The notes beneath the pieces are model-generated. The model was not told where the DNA came from. It saw only the letters and a program-made list of their open reading frames with translations, and did not search any database. Below are positions 25,701-37,120 of a stretch of DNA of 64,000 nucleotides, piece after piece. The stretch covers positions 558,001-622,000 of the forward strand of contig JAACJP010000022.1 of assembly GCA_013368375.1 (NCBI GenBank), given 5' to 3'. Within the stretch, counting starts at the first letter, position 1. The number at the start of each line of letters is the position of its first letter. Source of the DNA: Tricholomella constricta. Lineage: Eukaryota > Basidiomycota > Agaricomycetes > Agaricales > Lyophyllaceae. Position numbers and translations under genes: made by a program.

Positions 25701-26110
25701 CCCCGATCTTCGAACATCAATCAGGCCTGAGTGAATAAAATTGAACTATGGCCAACCTTTCCAATGAGGGTGTCAACAACCCTGAGCGATAAGCGATTAA
25801 TGAATACAAGGGATTCAACAGAGCAGAAAGATTACTCTTGTAAGGCTTCAGGTATCGGCACGTTGCAAATTGGTTGAGCTCGTTCGAGATCGATATTTAA
25901 GCAGGTTGGAAAACGCCAACACACCTTTCACCTGCTCTGAAAGCTCAGCTGGGATGACAATTGAAATTTGTTAGAGCCCCTTGACGTTGGAGTTCTTTCG
26001 ACACTGACGCACCCGGCACCTGAGTCAAGGAGGAGAGTTGCGTTCCACTTCTTTCTCTATTCATTGCGATACCTTGAGGGGTGAAGACAGAAACCGCATC
26101 AACAATGCTC
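22741..26110 (-). CDS. Diverged helical / membrane / beta-propeller protein, boundaries uncertain
   Basis: A chain of minus-strand exons reads as one large fungal protein, but both ends are guesses. The first clear exon group (about 25710-25370) is helical: ELKEDGIEGLIVASLDLTK, RFTDLDGELQRFLENLEYL, EVFEYFKSTIELFQLGLR. Next comes ENLIFIHGLP...DEIKELNNAFGSLITS. A membrane module follows (about 25030-24450): VVTTMATLFAGVTATTLQM, MLWFWSLAFAIGAAM, GPLFMAFSILCFSIGLVAF, VFVTVFTYLPVITFAVYAL. After that are propeller-like strands: VRDLEYSPDGSLLAVT, KFFVRFEDKIDIFS, LCAQGDSLYKL, FHNLYLQNLAVVPGEPNLV. It resembles basidiomycete proteins with a DUF6535-like membrane region plus WD repeats. The join across 24180-24060 and everything below about 23280 is unclear; I could not find an unbroken frame, so it may be a decaying gene. 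Confidence 0.45.
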
Positions 26111-27729
26111 TGTGGGGATCAATCAACACCGACGGACCTGGCGCCTGAGACCCGATGCCTTGCGATATGGCCTTTGCTCTGTGCAGATCTGCATTTCGAG
26201 GTCCTGACGTGACAATCGCACGGTATATAAGTACGCCCTTGGGAATCCAATAATAAAAATGCACCTGACACTTGAGGCCATGGGGCGCCTTGCGGTACAG
26301 GTCCTTCTCCGCGGGTATCTGTACAAGTCGGACTGCATATGAGTGCAACATTAGAGATCTGACAACACCAACACACCAGCCATCTGTTTAGAGGTTTGGG
26401 TAAGCAAGGGATGGCCGACGCTGAAGTTACGAGTGGGTTAAAGGTATGTCGGAACTTGCATCCGGTCCGCACAGCAGAAGAAGTCGAAAGAACTTCCTAT
26501 AATTAACCTGACGTGAGATGTGACAGGCTAGAAATAATTTGGGGTGACCTTGTCTGATAGCAGATGTGCGACAAAGTATGTGTTTGTCACTGAAGCTCGA
26601 GGCGAGGGTGAGGACGCATCTCGTAAGGAATAAGTGAAAGGGCATACATGTACATAGTAGCAAGAAGAAGGATTGACGTTGACGAGGTGATAGGGTGTGG
26701 AAAAATTACGGCACCTGCTCGGCTTACAACACTGTCGAGCTCCCAGGAGAGCGGTTGCACGAATGCGTCGGAACAAACCCTCCGTGGGTCATTGACATCC
26801 AGGGGTCTCTATCGAGGGTAGACGCGAGCCATTGAATCATGACATGATGCATGCAAGATTCAAGACAAGCAGCAGCGCCTATATTCATTCAATTCATTCA
26901 ACGAGGGCAAGAAGTTCCACGGACGCCGGCAATTTTGGATATCAAACACCGCAGCCGCAGCGATGCCACTCCACGCATGGATCACGAATGACAGGGAAGT
27001 AACAATGAGGCGCTTCGACGAGGGTGACGTGAGCAAATGACAAATGCCGGTATGGCGCGCGGCATGTGCCAACATAGCGGAGGAACATAGGGCATTTGGT
27101 ATCTCGGAACCAACGAAGAAACAGGGGCGAAGGCTGAATGAGTCGTCAGCCCGAAGTCATAGCATACATATCTCATACCTCCAGATTTTGAAGGGATCAT
27201 TTGATCAGGTTGAAGGAGAACGAATGGAGTTTCACTCACCAAGAATCCAAGTTATCTATAATGGGGCCCATTCGAGTCGACATCTTTGTTCTTCATGGCA
27301 CGTAGGCCTGGATACGCACGACGATCGATCAAAGCAGCCTGCAGGAATCCGGGGGTGCGTATATTATTATACACCCGGTGGCAACGACATCGGGCGTCTG
27401 AATTAGTGCACAAAGAGTTATTTGACAAACATCTGGAAAATGGCACTGGCTCGGTAGCACAAGGGAGGGATGTGTAGTCGTGTAGTCACAGAGGCACGTA
27501 CCCCCTCTATCAGGTGCGCTGTAGTGAGTCATTGCTATGGGACTTTCCAGAGGGCTGTAGGGCCATAGCCAGCGAGCCCTATAGATGACTATGTGGAACG
27601 ACGTGGGCTCAGCGACGCCAGCCAGATTAGGTACAAATTCTGGTTATATAATAATTATTGGAATGGGTATATTCACTTCGAGAGACGGTGCATATAGAAT
27701 ATTGGTTGATCTACACACGACACGAAAAA
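26111..27729. other. Intergenic, no gene supported
   Basis: Several open frames exist on both strands, but none shows a domain, good splice structure or an ATG-led product that I can support. Confidence 0.5.
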
Positions 27730-30144
27730 CTACTCTGCCACAGAACTGATACGGGAAACAGACTGGTTGGCCTTGAAAAGGGCAAGCATGGCTTCTGATT
27801 CATCATGTGGGGTATCTTCGTCTTCATTCGAGTCGTCATCATCGTATGCCAGCGAGCACTCCCTGCATGACGTGTAAGAGCCTGATACATTCATTTCGAG
27901 ATCGAGACAGGGAGCACATACCGGGCATTGGAAAGTAGATCTTCCTGGAGTTTCACGGTGAGGTTTTCACTTTCTTGGGCTGAGAACGTCTCCCAGGATT
28001 TAAGGATGGTGAGGTGACGCTGATAAATTCGTCGGTATTTGGCTCCTTCGAATTTGACAACTACATGGCGGCCCGTTTTCCATTCATGGATAGCACATTC
28101 AACCTGCTGTGCATATGTATAAAGGTTTGAATTAACATGAAAAAAAAGCGCACTGCAGTGAGGATGAAGGCAATGGTCTCCAAGGGCACCTTCGTTTGTT
28201 TCGAAAACCATCGAGGCCGGTAGTGGGTTGCTCGACCAAACCAGCACTTGTTAAACATCTGTGAAATGATTTCGTGGCCAAATAGTGAATTTTCGGTGGA
28301 GGGAGTCGCATTTCGTGGGTCCTGGCATTGTTAGTTCACTCCCAGCGACGTAAGGCAAGTTAAATGGCTCACCGAGTTCCAGAAAGATCCCGATATTTCT
28401 TCCACAGTCTTGCGGTTCTGCTCGCAAATCCCATTGACAGCTGCAGATGTGGCCTTTGTGAGGGAGGAGGGATCCTTGAAACCGTAAGCAGCGACGACAA
28501 GCGGCCGTGCTTGGTCCTTAATCTGCCCACGGTATTGCGAAAATCGATCGCGGATCTGTTAGGCACAATATAAGTACCATAAAATGAGATCGGACAAGGA
28601 CATACACGCTTAATGTTCTCCAACGACGGTACTTGCGAAGTTGTCAACTTTTTGCATGCATTTTCCCATGCATCAAAAGCCATTCGGTAGCTTGCGTCGA
28701 GGCTATCAAGTGATTTGGTTGATTCATCGCTGATTTGGGGGAATGGTTGTACCAAGGCAATTTCGCATCGTAAAAATTCAGCGGCGACATTGATAATGTC
28801 TTGAACGGGCGTATCGAAATGGGCAATGCTGCGTGATGGCCGTTTCTTCTTCTTTGCAGCGTGATTCACTGGCGTAGCATCTTCCTCGCCACTGGACAGA
28901 TCGACGACATCACCAGCCAAAGTGTTAGCATCCGGGCACTATGAGAATGGAATTTTTTTAGAATATATCGCTTGAGATAGGAAGATAAAATCACCGACCT
29001 GCGTGAATATAGTCCGTGAGGCATCTGTCCGCTTCTTTGAAAAGCGACGCAGGGTATCCACATGGCGGATGTTCACCTATCACAAAATTAAAAGAGTTCC
29101 GTTGAGACAAATGCACTTACATTGAGTGCAGGCTGAGCCAGGTCGTCGGTTGGTTCCTCCTCGGGCTGGTCTCGAGCATGCGGCACTGTCCATGGCTCAT
29201 CCACTTCTTGAACACTTTCATTGTCTTCTTCGGGTGTTTGTGAGTTGTTGAACGATATAAGGCGCCTTACTATAGGGGAAAAGGTTAGACATTACTGCAA
29301 GATCCGCCGCTACAATCACGTACCATCGAAGTCATGTCCGAAGCTGGTTTCGGTGTGTGGCAGGCCCTCAGATTGCCCTATGTCGAAGTCTCCAGAATCT
29401 GGTTGCACGAGGCTTGTATATCCTGGTTTGTTTGAATACAGTTCACTCAGGATCGAATTTCCTTTGAGATTGTCAGACCAGATGGGCGTAAAAAGGTGCC
29501 AAATAAAGTTAAATACCTTGGTGGTCGAGATCGTGTATCTGAGACTCGGATCTGGAGTTCCAAGCCATAGAAAATTCTGCTGGTTGATCAAGTTGATTTT
29601 CTTGGGTTGGTGAGCGATATGGCAGCGCGGGAGCACTCGGAAGGTGATGCAACACTTGAGAAGTTTGCGTCGTTGAAGCTTCAAAAGGCTGCAACGAGAA
29701 CCCTTGTTGCCTTTGTCGCAGAGGCCCTGATATGGGGGTAAGTATACGAGCAGTAGTATCAGGATACCGCTGGGCTGGCCCTGGTGGAGTTTGTATAACA
29801 GGTGGGACAGGTCGGGGCTGAATCGTTGGTGTGGGTGCCGGCTGAGAGAGTCTTCCAGAGCCGGCTGCATTAGTCTCTGCAGTTCGCCTCTGTTTCGTAG
29901 CGAGAGACTTTGCAGCAGTCGCGGCATTTTTTACCAGCTGATTTCCTAATGTTCTTTCAGTTCTCAACCCAAGAGATAGTCGAGAAAAGAAAAACTTACT
30001 ATGGTATTGCAGTCTTTCATTTTCTTTAGCTTCTCGTCGTCCACGGCCAAGGTGCTGGGGCTGATTTGAAGCAAAAAGAGCAAGTTGCTCTAGTTCCAAA
30101 GGGCTGTACCTCACGCTGGTGCGATGAATGGGTTCTGGAGGCAT
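27730..30144 (-). CDS. DUF6532-type protein, likely Plavaka-associated
   Basis: The ATG at 30144 starts MPPEPIHRTSVRYSPLELEQ. The N-terminal half is basic and low-complexity (Pro/Gln/Ser-rich), followed by acidic linkers (VVDLSSGEEDATPV) and a KKKKRPSR nuclear-signal-like stretch. The C-terminal half is the fungal DUF6532-like region. It reads IINVAAEFLRCEIALVQPFP, AFDAWENACKKL, IRDRFSQYRGQIKDQARPLV, then FNKCWFGRATHYRPRWF, TKVPLETIAFILTAV and CAIHEWKTGRHVVVKFEG. An acidic tail runs SLAYDDDDSNEDED...SSVAE to TAG at 27730-27732. About ten short introns join in frame. It is divergent from the Plavaka transposase with only 126 bp between the start codons, so they probably share a bidirectional promoter. 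By analogy with the two-protein CACTA elements it may be the transposon's accessory or DNA-binding factor; that is inference. Confidence 0.78.
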
Positions 30145-30270
30145 CGTTCGAGTGGTTTATGACCAGGAAAAGGCAAAAAAAAAAGCCCACGTGCACGAGA
30201 AGCCTGAAACAAAAGTTTGTCTAAGTTAGATCTCGTCCTCTAACTCCCAGTAATTCCCAAAACACTTACC
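30145..30270. promoter_or_regulatory. Short divergent promoter region of the Plavaka module
   Basis: The 126 bp between the two opposite start codons must hold both promoters. It contains an A-rich run next to CACGTGC and no obvious TATA on the plus side. Confidence 0.5.
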
Positions 30271-33200
30271 ATGGCACGATGTCAATTCTGCAAGGGCCCT
30301 TTCAGCACTCCTGCAGATGTTCGGCGACACCAACAACAGGCACCAGCCTGCCGAAAGAAGTTTCAGTATCATTTTGCATCTATGTTCGAATCTCGACGAC
30401 GGCGAGAAAAGGAGGCGGTCCAGACGGAGCCCACACCAGAGTCCATCGAAGGCACCGTTCATGAAATGGTCGTTGACCCTCTTGATGAACCCACAGATCT
30501 CAGTAGGGACATCTCAACTCCCGAAGACGACATCACAGAGGATGTCGATGCTATACCTCCACGGATCATCGAGGTTGAGGACGTTGATGCACCCAGAAAA
30601 TATTGGAAGGAATCCTTACCGTCATCACATGCAGCAGGACATGCGGGCGCAGCTGGGAAGACACCGTTTGAATCGATACGAGATGATCAAATTTTGCACG
30701 GCGTAGACATCCTGGGCCCATTTGAGGATGATGCCGAGTGGGAGCTGGCAAAATGGCTGATAAAAAATGTTGGGCATAACCAGGCCGAAGCATTTCTAAA
30801 GCTGAAGATTGTGAGCAACAAAATTATGTGAAGAGAGCGTGGACTTACATACATGACATGTTTTGCTAGATTTCGGAACGCTCAAAGCCATCGTACTCAA
30901 ATAAAAGGCAATTTCTGGACAAGATAGATAGTCTACCTGGCGGGGTCAACTGGACATGCATCGATATCAATGTTGAAGGTGATTTACCTGACTACGAGAG
31001 GGACCCATCTGGATCAACAATGCGTCGCGAAGCTGTCGAGCTATGGTTTCGGGATCCTGTGGAATGTGTCAAGGAATTGATGAGCAACCCAGCCTTTCGC
31101 GAGGTGATGAAATACGCACCAGAGCGCATTTTTCTTGATGAAAATGGGGAAATTCAGGTGACCAATGAGATGTGGACTGCGAAATGGTGGTGGGAGATAC
31201 AAGTCAGTTCTCATCAAGGATTCAGGAAGCGGAATAAGCGAACTGACTTTCTGATATGTAGAAGCGGCTTCCCAATGGGGTGACCATCGCACCACTCATC
31301 ATCTCCTCGGATAAAACACATCTGTCCAATTTCCGTGGTGACCAGTCAGCGTGGCCCATATACTTGACCATTGGGAATATATCGAAGGATACTCGCCGTG
31401 AAGTTTCCTCTGGAGCGACCGTCTTGATTGGCTACCTCCCAATTCCCAAATTTGATTGCTTTAGCAAAGATTCACGGTCGCTCGCCAAGTATCGCCTATT
31501 CCATACGTGCATGGGCCTTGTCATGAGGTCGGTGGCTGAGGCAGGTAAAGCTGGCATAGATATGGTCTGCTCTGATGGTCTTGTGCGGAACGTCTGGCCG
31601 ATTTTTGCAGTGTATATTGCGGACTATCCCGAACAGTGTCTTGTGGCATGTTGTATGGAAAATCGGTGCCCGAAGTGTCCTATTCGTCCTAAAGAAAGAG
31701 GATCCCATCGAACCGAACCTGCACGCAATGTCAACGAAACCCTCTTCTATCTGCGGCGACGAGCTGAAGGAGAGAATGACACCGTTTTCAAAGACCATGG
31801 AATGCGCGCTGTCTATCCACCATTCTGGGCCCAACTGCCTCATTCCGACATCTTCCAGTCTTTTACACCCGACCTGCTCCACCAACTACACAAGGGAGTT
31901 TTCAAGGACCACCTTGTAAAGTGGTGTACAGAAATAATTGGAAAAGAAGAGGTAGACGCACGTTTTCGAGGCATGCCATCTCATCCGGGTCTTCGCCACT
32001 TCAAGAATGGGATATCTAATGTCTCGCAATGGACTGGGACGGAGCACAAGGAAATGGAGAAAGTGTTTCTGGGGCTCGTCGCAATTGGGGTGAACGAACA
32101 AGTTGTGAGGGCAGTGCGCGCCATCATTGACTTTGTTTATTTTGCATCACTTCAGTCACACACCACCCTTACTCTCACCGCCCTTCGCAATGCCCTCGAC
32201 AACTTCCACACCAATAAACAGATTTTTCTTGACCTTGGTGGCCGGTCCTCGGACCATTTCAATATTCCAAAAATTCACTCTCTCGAACACTACGAGGAGG
32301 CCATCACTCTCTTTGGCAGTGCCGATGGATTCAACACCGAGTCTCCCGAACGTCTCCATATTGACTTTGCGAAAAATGCCTACCGTGCCAGCAACCGAAA
32401 GGATTACATTGCGCAGATGACCCGTTGGCTTGAGAGACAGGAAGACGTGAATCGATTCTCTGCTTACCTCGAATGGATTCGGGCTGCACCACCCGCACCT
32501 GAGCAAGCGAATAATGAGGACCTCGTGGTCACACAAACAACTTCCTACCTGTTCACCCTCGCAAAACGACCCCCACCTTCCTCCAGGACCCTTGCCAGCC
32601 ACATCATCAGCCCCGACGGTCACAATGCATCCAGGTTTCTTGACGCTCTTGCCATCTTCATCACCCAGCGCCATCACTTACACTTTGTTCCCCGCGAATT
32701 TGACGTATTCCCTCTGTGGAAACGTCTAATCTTTCATCTACCACAGATCCCCGAGGTTGGTTTTCGACACAACAAAAGTATTATACGAGCCATTCCCCCG
32801 ACACCTCCGCATGAAGGTACAGGCCGACGCAGCATACCCGAGGCTGCACACTTGGACTATGCCTTCATTCGGACAGGTGAAGTTAACGAGCATACTAAGG
32901 GGACTGCAATTCAGGGTACGTTGCTTCTATTGGCCGTTATGTACATCGAACTGACGCCCACTTTGTAGGCCTTCGAGTTGCTCAAGTGCATGCTATCTTT
33001 CAACTGCCGTCACATTATCCTGTCAAGTCTCCAATCCCGCTTGCCTACATTGAGTGGTTCACACCCTTACAGAGTCCCGATCCTGTTACAGGATATTATC
33101 ATCTCGGGAGATCGAGCAGGAAAAGGAGGGGTCACAACGGGCCTTATGGAGAAATCATTACGATTGACCGAATAGTCCGCAACGTGATGCTCATTCCATG

Positions 33201-33300
33201 GACGAGAGGTCAAGGAACTAAGTATATGTTGAATACCCATATCGACAGCCACTTATTTTGTACGCTTAAACTCGATTTGAAGGATTCACTACCCCATTAA
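30271..33300 (+). CDS. Plavaka-family transposase
   Basis: Transposase of the fungal Plavaka superfamily (CACTA-like cut-and-paste DNA transposons). The ATG at 30271 gives MARCQFCKGPFSTPADVRRH, an N-terminal zinc-finger-like motif, then an acidic linker. The core is intact: EMWTAKWWWEIQ+KRLPNGVTIAPLIISSDKT, LSNFRGDQSAWPIYLTIGNI, ATVLIGYLPIPK, DGLVRNVWPIFAVYIADYPEQ with a CRPKCP-like cysteine pair (NRCPKCP). Then come FTPDLLHQLHKGVFKDH, FRGMPSHPGLRHFKNGIS, WTGTEHKEMEKVFLGL, HFNIPKIHSLEHYEE and ADGFNTESPERLHIDFAKNAYRA. Three introns (after LKLKI, after WWWEIQ, after TAIQ) splice in frame. The C-terminus ends THIDSHLFCTLKLDLKDSLPH. No inactivating lesion was found, so this copy may still be functional. 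I could not locate its terminal inverted repeats. Confidence 0.93.
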
Positions 33301-33520
33301 CAATAATGATACACATTCAGTTACTACATGAGCATACTCTACCACCGTCTCTGAATTCAGGCCCTAATTTCATCGGAATGCGAAATTCGGTGGTGTCTGC
33401 GGTCAATGTGAACTTTGCTGTTGCTGTTATATCGAACAACGTGAGGGGCCGCAGCATTGAATGGGTTGTTGAAGCCAAACTGCCGATGAACAGATTAGGT
33501 ATTGACGTGATTCTAAAGGG

Positions 33521-34242
33521 CTATTTCTGACTCACCGTGCATGAACATGGCTGTGAGTAGTGTCCCTCGATACTCTGAAACTGAGTGATGGCCCGGGTCT
33601 CCTCGTTCTCGGGCAGGTTGCCATGATCGGCGGTAGGTGAGGGTGACGTCGAGGTAATGTTGAAGCCAGAATCATGGGCGTAAGTTCTCGGTACTGTTGC
33701 AGGCAAGTTTGATATTGCGGTCACGTTGGTTCCAGAAAATTGGGTCGCAGGATTTCTCGCGCACCACTCTTTGAAAGCCGGGAACTGCTCGAACAGTTCA
33801 TCATATCCTGAGAGTTCAAGAAAGGCCTCTTCATCAGAAGGGGGCTTCGTAGGCGGAGACTTGTCGAAGTCGAAAATGGTGATGGAGCCGCAAGCTAGGT
33901 GAGGAGAGAGCGTGGATTCGACGGATGGGGCGAACTCGGGGGGCAAAGCGGCATAGATACCCATCTGTTTTTCATTGAGAACATCATCCCAATAGGTAAG
34001 ATAGAGGGCCGACTTACTTTCAAAACACCCTCTGTCGATGTTCCAGGAATATCTTCATGCATTTTGGCTGCAGCCTGCCGAGCCTTCGAGGCCAATCCAT
34101 TTGACTGAAAGATGAAGTTGGTAGGAGAGGTGTGTACGGCGTCCAGTCGACGATCCTTGTTGGGCTGAAGATAGGGAGTGGGGGCAGGCAACACGTTAGA
34201 TCTTTGGGGTGCATTCGGGCGTGACCTGGAAACCGTGGTCAT
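33521..34242 (-). CDS. Small two-exon protein of unknown function, tail of the Plavaka module
   Basis: Exon 1 (34242-34018) starts MTTVSRSRPNAPQRSNVLP and reads DRRLDAVHTSPTNFIFQSNG, ASKARQAAAKMHEDIPGTS. It splices at GTAAGT to exon 2 (33964-33521), MGIYAALPPEFAPSVE, DEEAFLELSGYDELFEQFP, ending CSCTVSQK. The protein is about 220 residues with a basic N-terminus and an acidic middle; no known domain was recognised. It points toward the end of the transposase gene, only about 220 bp from its stop, so it may be a third passenger ORF of the Plavaka element. An in-frame upstream exon at 34374 does not splice cleanly, which is why the ATG at 34242 was chosen. Confidence 0.55.
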
Positions 34243-35448
34243 TATGGTTGTAGTTAGAAATAAGAACTGATGAAAGGCAGGACATACGGTAGCGCTAGGT
34301 GCCTCTTCCTCCATAGTCTGATGGTGCTCTCTGACTCCACAGGAGGAACCAGGTGCTATGCGGGGACAGTCCATTATGAAGGGCTACAGAGAAAGTCTCG
34401 ACTACATTGCACTACCGAGAATGGTGGTTCCTACACTGGTCTATGTAAGCAGGTCACACGCTACTGAAATGGACGACCTCTATGAAAGAAAAACATGTTT
34501 CCAGATGAAGAGTAACTTTCAAGTCCGATGACTCTGAAAGTGAGAAGCACATCGATAATCGAGATAAAGACTATCGGACGCAGTGATTACCTTCGTTCTT
34601 GCGCTATTCCGTAACTGGTCCATGATATGAATAGACAGGTTCCGGCACATAGGTCGAATTGTAGAAAATTATCAAGAGTATCTGTGTATAAAGGACCCAG
34701 CCCGCGAAAGTGAATAGTAAAGAGACTTCGACCTGAGTCGCTGACAGTGTTGAACGTATAGGGTGGCGAAGAGGGAGGATGGCTAGAGACCGCCGATCAC
34801 AGAGACACAGACGCGCAGAATGGACCACACTGATAGATATGTGGACGCCGGTAAAGAGCCAAGTATGACTCGTACAAGGGCGTGTTTGTACGTATTAGGA
34901 TTGGGGGTGGGTCACGGCACCAAAACGGCAAGGCTTCGGCTGATGTCGAAATCAAGCCGCCTTCATCAGTTCATCTTCATGGCTATCGAGTCTGCAATTC
35001 TCGTAGGTCACATCCAAGCCTAGTACGTCGTGGACCATGGCGTGCGGTGTTTTGCTGAGCGCCCACATGCTACGACTTCTGCCACCTTCGCATTCGCAGA
35101 TGAAAAAACTTTGAAGATCTGGTCGAAAGATCTGGACAATCGTGCAACCTGGTGAACAAAGCGAGGCCCCGAAATTAGCAGCGCATAGACACACGCAAGA
35201 TCACGCCAATAGACCAATGCCGGAATCATGGTCAACTTTGGAAACCGCTGTGACCTCCGACGAACTTGTCCCATTAGTGGGCACCGTCCCGATGATATGT
35301 CATTTCCTCACAAAACCCCCCTCCGCTTCATATGAAGTCCCTTGAACATTTTCTTTTGCAGCAGTTACAGGAGTTACTGCTTTCAAGCGCGCACCCTTAA
35401 ACTCAGGGAAATATTTAAACTGCAGACATGGTAAAGCATGTATTAATG
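34243..35448. other. Intergenic, no gene supported
   Basis: Scattered short frames only. This stretch may contain the outer end of the Plavaka element, but no inverted repeat was identified with confidence. Confidence 0.5.
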
Positions 35449-36267
35449 TTACATACGGACCGATACTGGACCAGTCTCGTACTTCTCCAACCCCTTGATG
35501 AACGCCTCCCACCTCCCCTCATTCCAGCTCATGATGTCCTTCCACTGAGAGCTATCGGGGCCCCAAATTTTCTTGCACCATAGGATGAACGATGCGACGA
35601 CGAAGTCGGCAAAGGTGGGCTCCTTCCCAAGGAAATACGGGCCGTCCGCCTTGCCTTTCTGTAGCCAGCCGTCAATAGCACCGAATCCAGCCTTCACCTT
35701 TGCCCACTCCATCTCCATCGCGCTTCCAGTTGGGGCAATGTCCTCGATCTTTTTTCCGAACGTTTTCTCGCGAGAGCGTCTGAAGTAAGCTTCGCTCGAA
35801 GGGTTAAGAATGGTATTCGAGGCAGGTAAGGCGAACTGCCAGAGTGCGCCGAGTTTGGACATGAAGGCGTCCACGAAGGCATGTTGTAGAGCGCGAGTTC
35901 CGGGCGGGAAGAGCTTTGGGGTATCAGGATATGTAGTGTCAAGGTATTCTGCGATCAATGCAGATTCAACCAGAGTGGTGTTGGTGTTGGGATCGTGGAT
36001 CGCAGGGAGCGAATAGTAAGGAAGACCGCCCTTCGTATCGGTGGGCAGAGTACCAATTTTCTTGGAGACCTTTTCGATATCAGGGAATTCAACCCAGACT
36101 GTCTGGTAGGGGAGGCCTTTGAAATTCAAAGAGTATCTTGTATGATATAAGTCAATGTATAGAAATGATGATCCAAAATTTACATACCTGGTCTTCCAGG
36201 TGTTGGGTGACCAGGCTTGGCCTGGGATGACCGAAGGGATGTCATAGAATTTGATGGGTTTCAACAT
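35449..36267 (-). CDS. Glutathione S-transferase (basidiomycete GSTFuA-like)
   Basis: Cytosolic GST that would conjugate or bind xenobiotics and wood extractives. Exon 1 (36267-36190) reads MLKPIKFYDIPSVIPGQAWSPNTWKTR, and a 50-nt intron joins in the Arg codon to YSLNFKGLPYQTVWVE. The thioredoxin-fold signature YSLPAIHDPNT...LVESALIAEYLD binds glutathione. The helical C-terminal domain has GPYFLGKEPTFADFVVASF and ends ETGPVSVRM with TAA at 35449-35451. Total length is about 256 residues, usual for the family. The same family occurs again at 55978-56816, and a relic lies just upstream. Intact. The exact class is inferred from overall pattern only. Confidence 0.92.
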   Translation of the reverse strand: MLKPIKFYDIPSVIPGQAWSPNTWKTRYVNFGSSFLYIDLYHTRYSLNFKGLPYQTVWVEFPDIEKVSKKIGTLPTDTKGGLPYYSLPAIHDPNTNTTLVESALIAEYLDTTYPDTPKLFPPGTRALQHAFVDAFMSKLGALWQFALPASNTILNPSSEAYFRRSREKTFGKKIEDIAPTGSAMEMEWAKVKAGFGAIDGWLQKGKADGPYFLGKEPTFADFVVASFILWCKKIWGPDSSQWKDIMSWNEGRWEAFIKGLEKYETGPVSVRM

Positions 36268-36314
36268 TGAGAATGCAAGTGAGCTCACTCATCTTCGCCG
36301 TACAGAGCTGGCGC

Positions 36315-36322
36315 CTTATATA
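36315..36322 (-). promoter_or_regulatory. TATA box of the first GST gene
   Basis: TATATAAG on the minus strand about 50 nt upstream of the ATG at 36267. Confidence 0.5.
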
Positions 36323-36760
36323 CATGCCGGAATAAAGCCAAGAGCTTGGGGAAATGATGACATATAACCTGGATATCGAAATCACACAGCTAGCTTTCAA
36401 GCGCTGATTCATGAATAAGCCATGTCCTCCAGAAGCTTGGGATGGCTCACAGACGGCAAAAACGATGTAGAGATTGCGTATCATGGACAGCGATACCTGC
36501 TGCCGGAGGCCCGGAATAAGGACTTGAGCGTTTGAGCGCGATTCAGAGAATGTCGAAAGCTAAACAACCGTCTCGTTCTTTCTCAATCTCGTCAAGAACG
36601 CGTCCCATCGCCCATGGCGCCAACTCTCCATTATGCGCTCTCTACACCCCAAATGAATCTCAGCCAGATGATTTATGCAGCGACGTCCGCGGGAGCAGAG
36701 TTTGGTATCCTTGGGCTGAATTTGAAATGCCTATAATAGGCTTCGCTTGGCGGATTTAGG

Positions 36761-36918
36761 ATGAGTGATGGTCCGGCAACGCAAATTGCCAGAGGAACAC
36801 GAAGCAATACGCCGCGAGAGGATGATGTTCAACTGTCGTCGAACCAGGAGTAAATGCCATGCTTGCTGAATACTTGGAGGCCCCAGTCGACGGGTCATGA
36901 ATCGCCGGCAGCGTGTCC
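36761..36918 (-). pseudogene. Glutathione S-transferase relic
   Basis: One minus-strand frame contains LPAIHDPSTG, identical to the glutathione-binding signature of the second GST in this window, and about 30 codons later LWQFALPD, matching the LWQFALP/MWQFILP segment of both GST genes. The spacing is too short and the sequence between does not align in one frame. No start or stop belongs to it. It looks like the decayed remains of a tandem GST copy beside the intact gene. Confidence 0.5.
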
Positions 36919-37120
36919 TTCGGTGCTCCGTCTTACCCTGTCTCCGTGCATGCTGTGCCAAATCATTTGCATGCCCTGTATGAACTGTCAGCCTTTTTAT
37001 TGCTTGAAATCCACAATATTCTTAGTCATCGAAGCCGGACCTTGTAAGCCATTTAAACATGTCAGCCATCGTTTATGGTATCGACCTAGAGACCACTCGA
37101 CACACCAGACCCTGGGGCTA

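Noticed and set aside
27044..27406. 120-codon plus-strand ORF
   Set aside because: ATG present but no splice structure, domain or coding-like composition.
27430..34480. Terminal inverted repeats of the Plavaka element
   Set aside because: Only weak inverted similarity (CTCGGTAG..., GACTTTC...GTAG) between about 27.45-27.57 kb and 34.38-34.45 kb; too short and patchy.
36532..36759. 75-codon plus-strand ORF beside the GST
   Set aside because: No ATG-led coding signal; it partly overlaps the promoter side of the GST and the relic.
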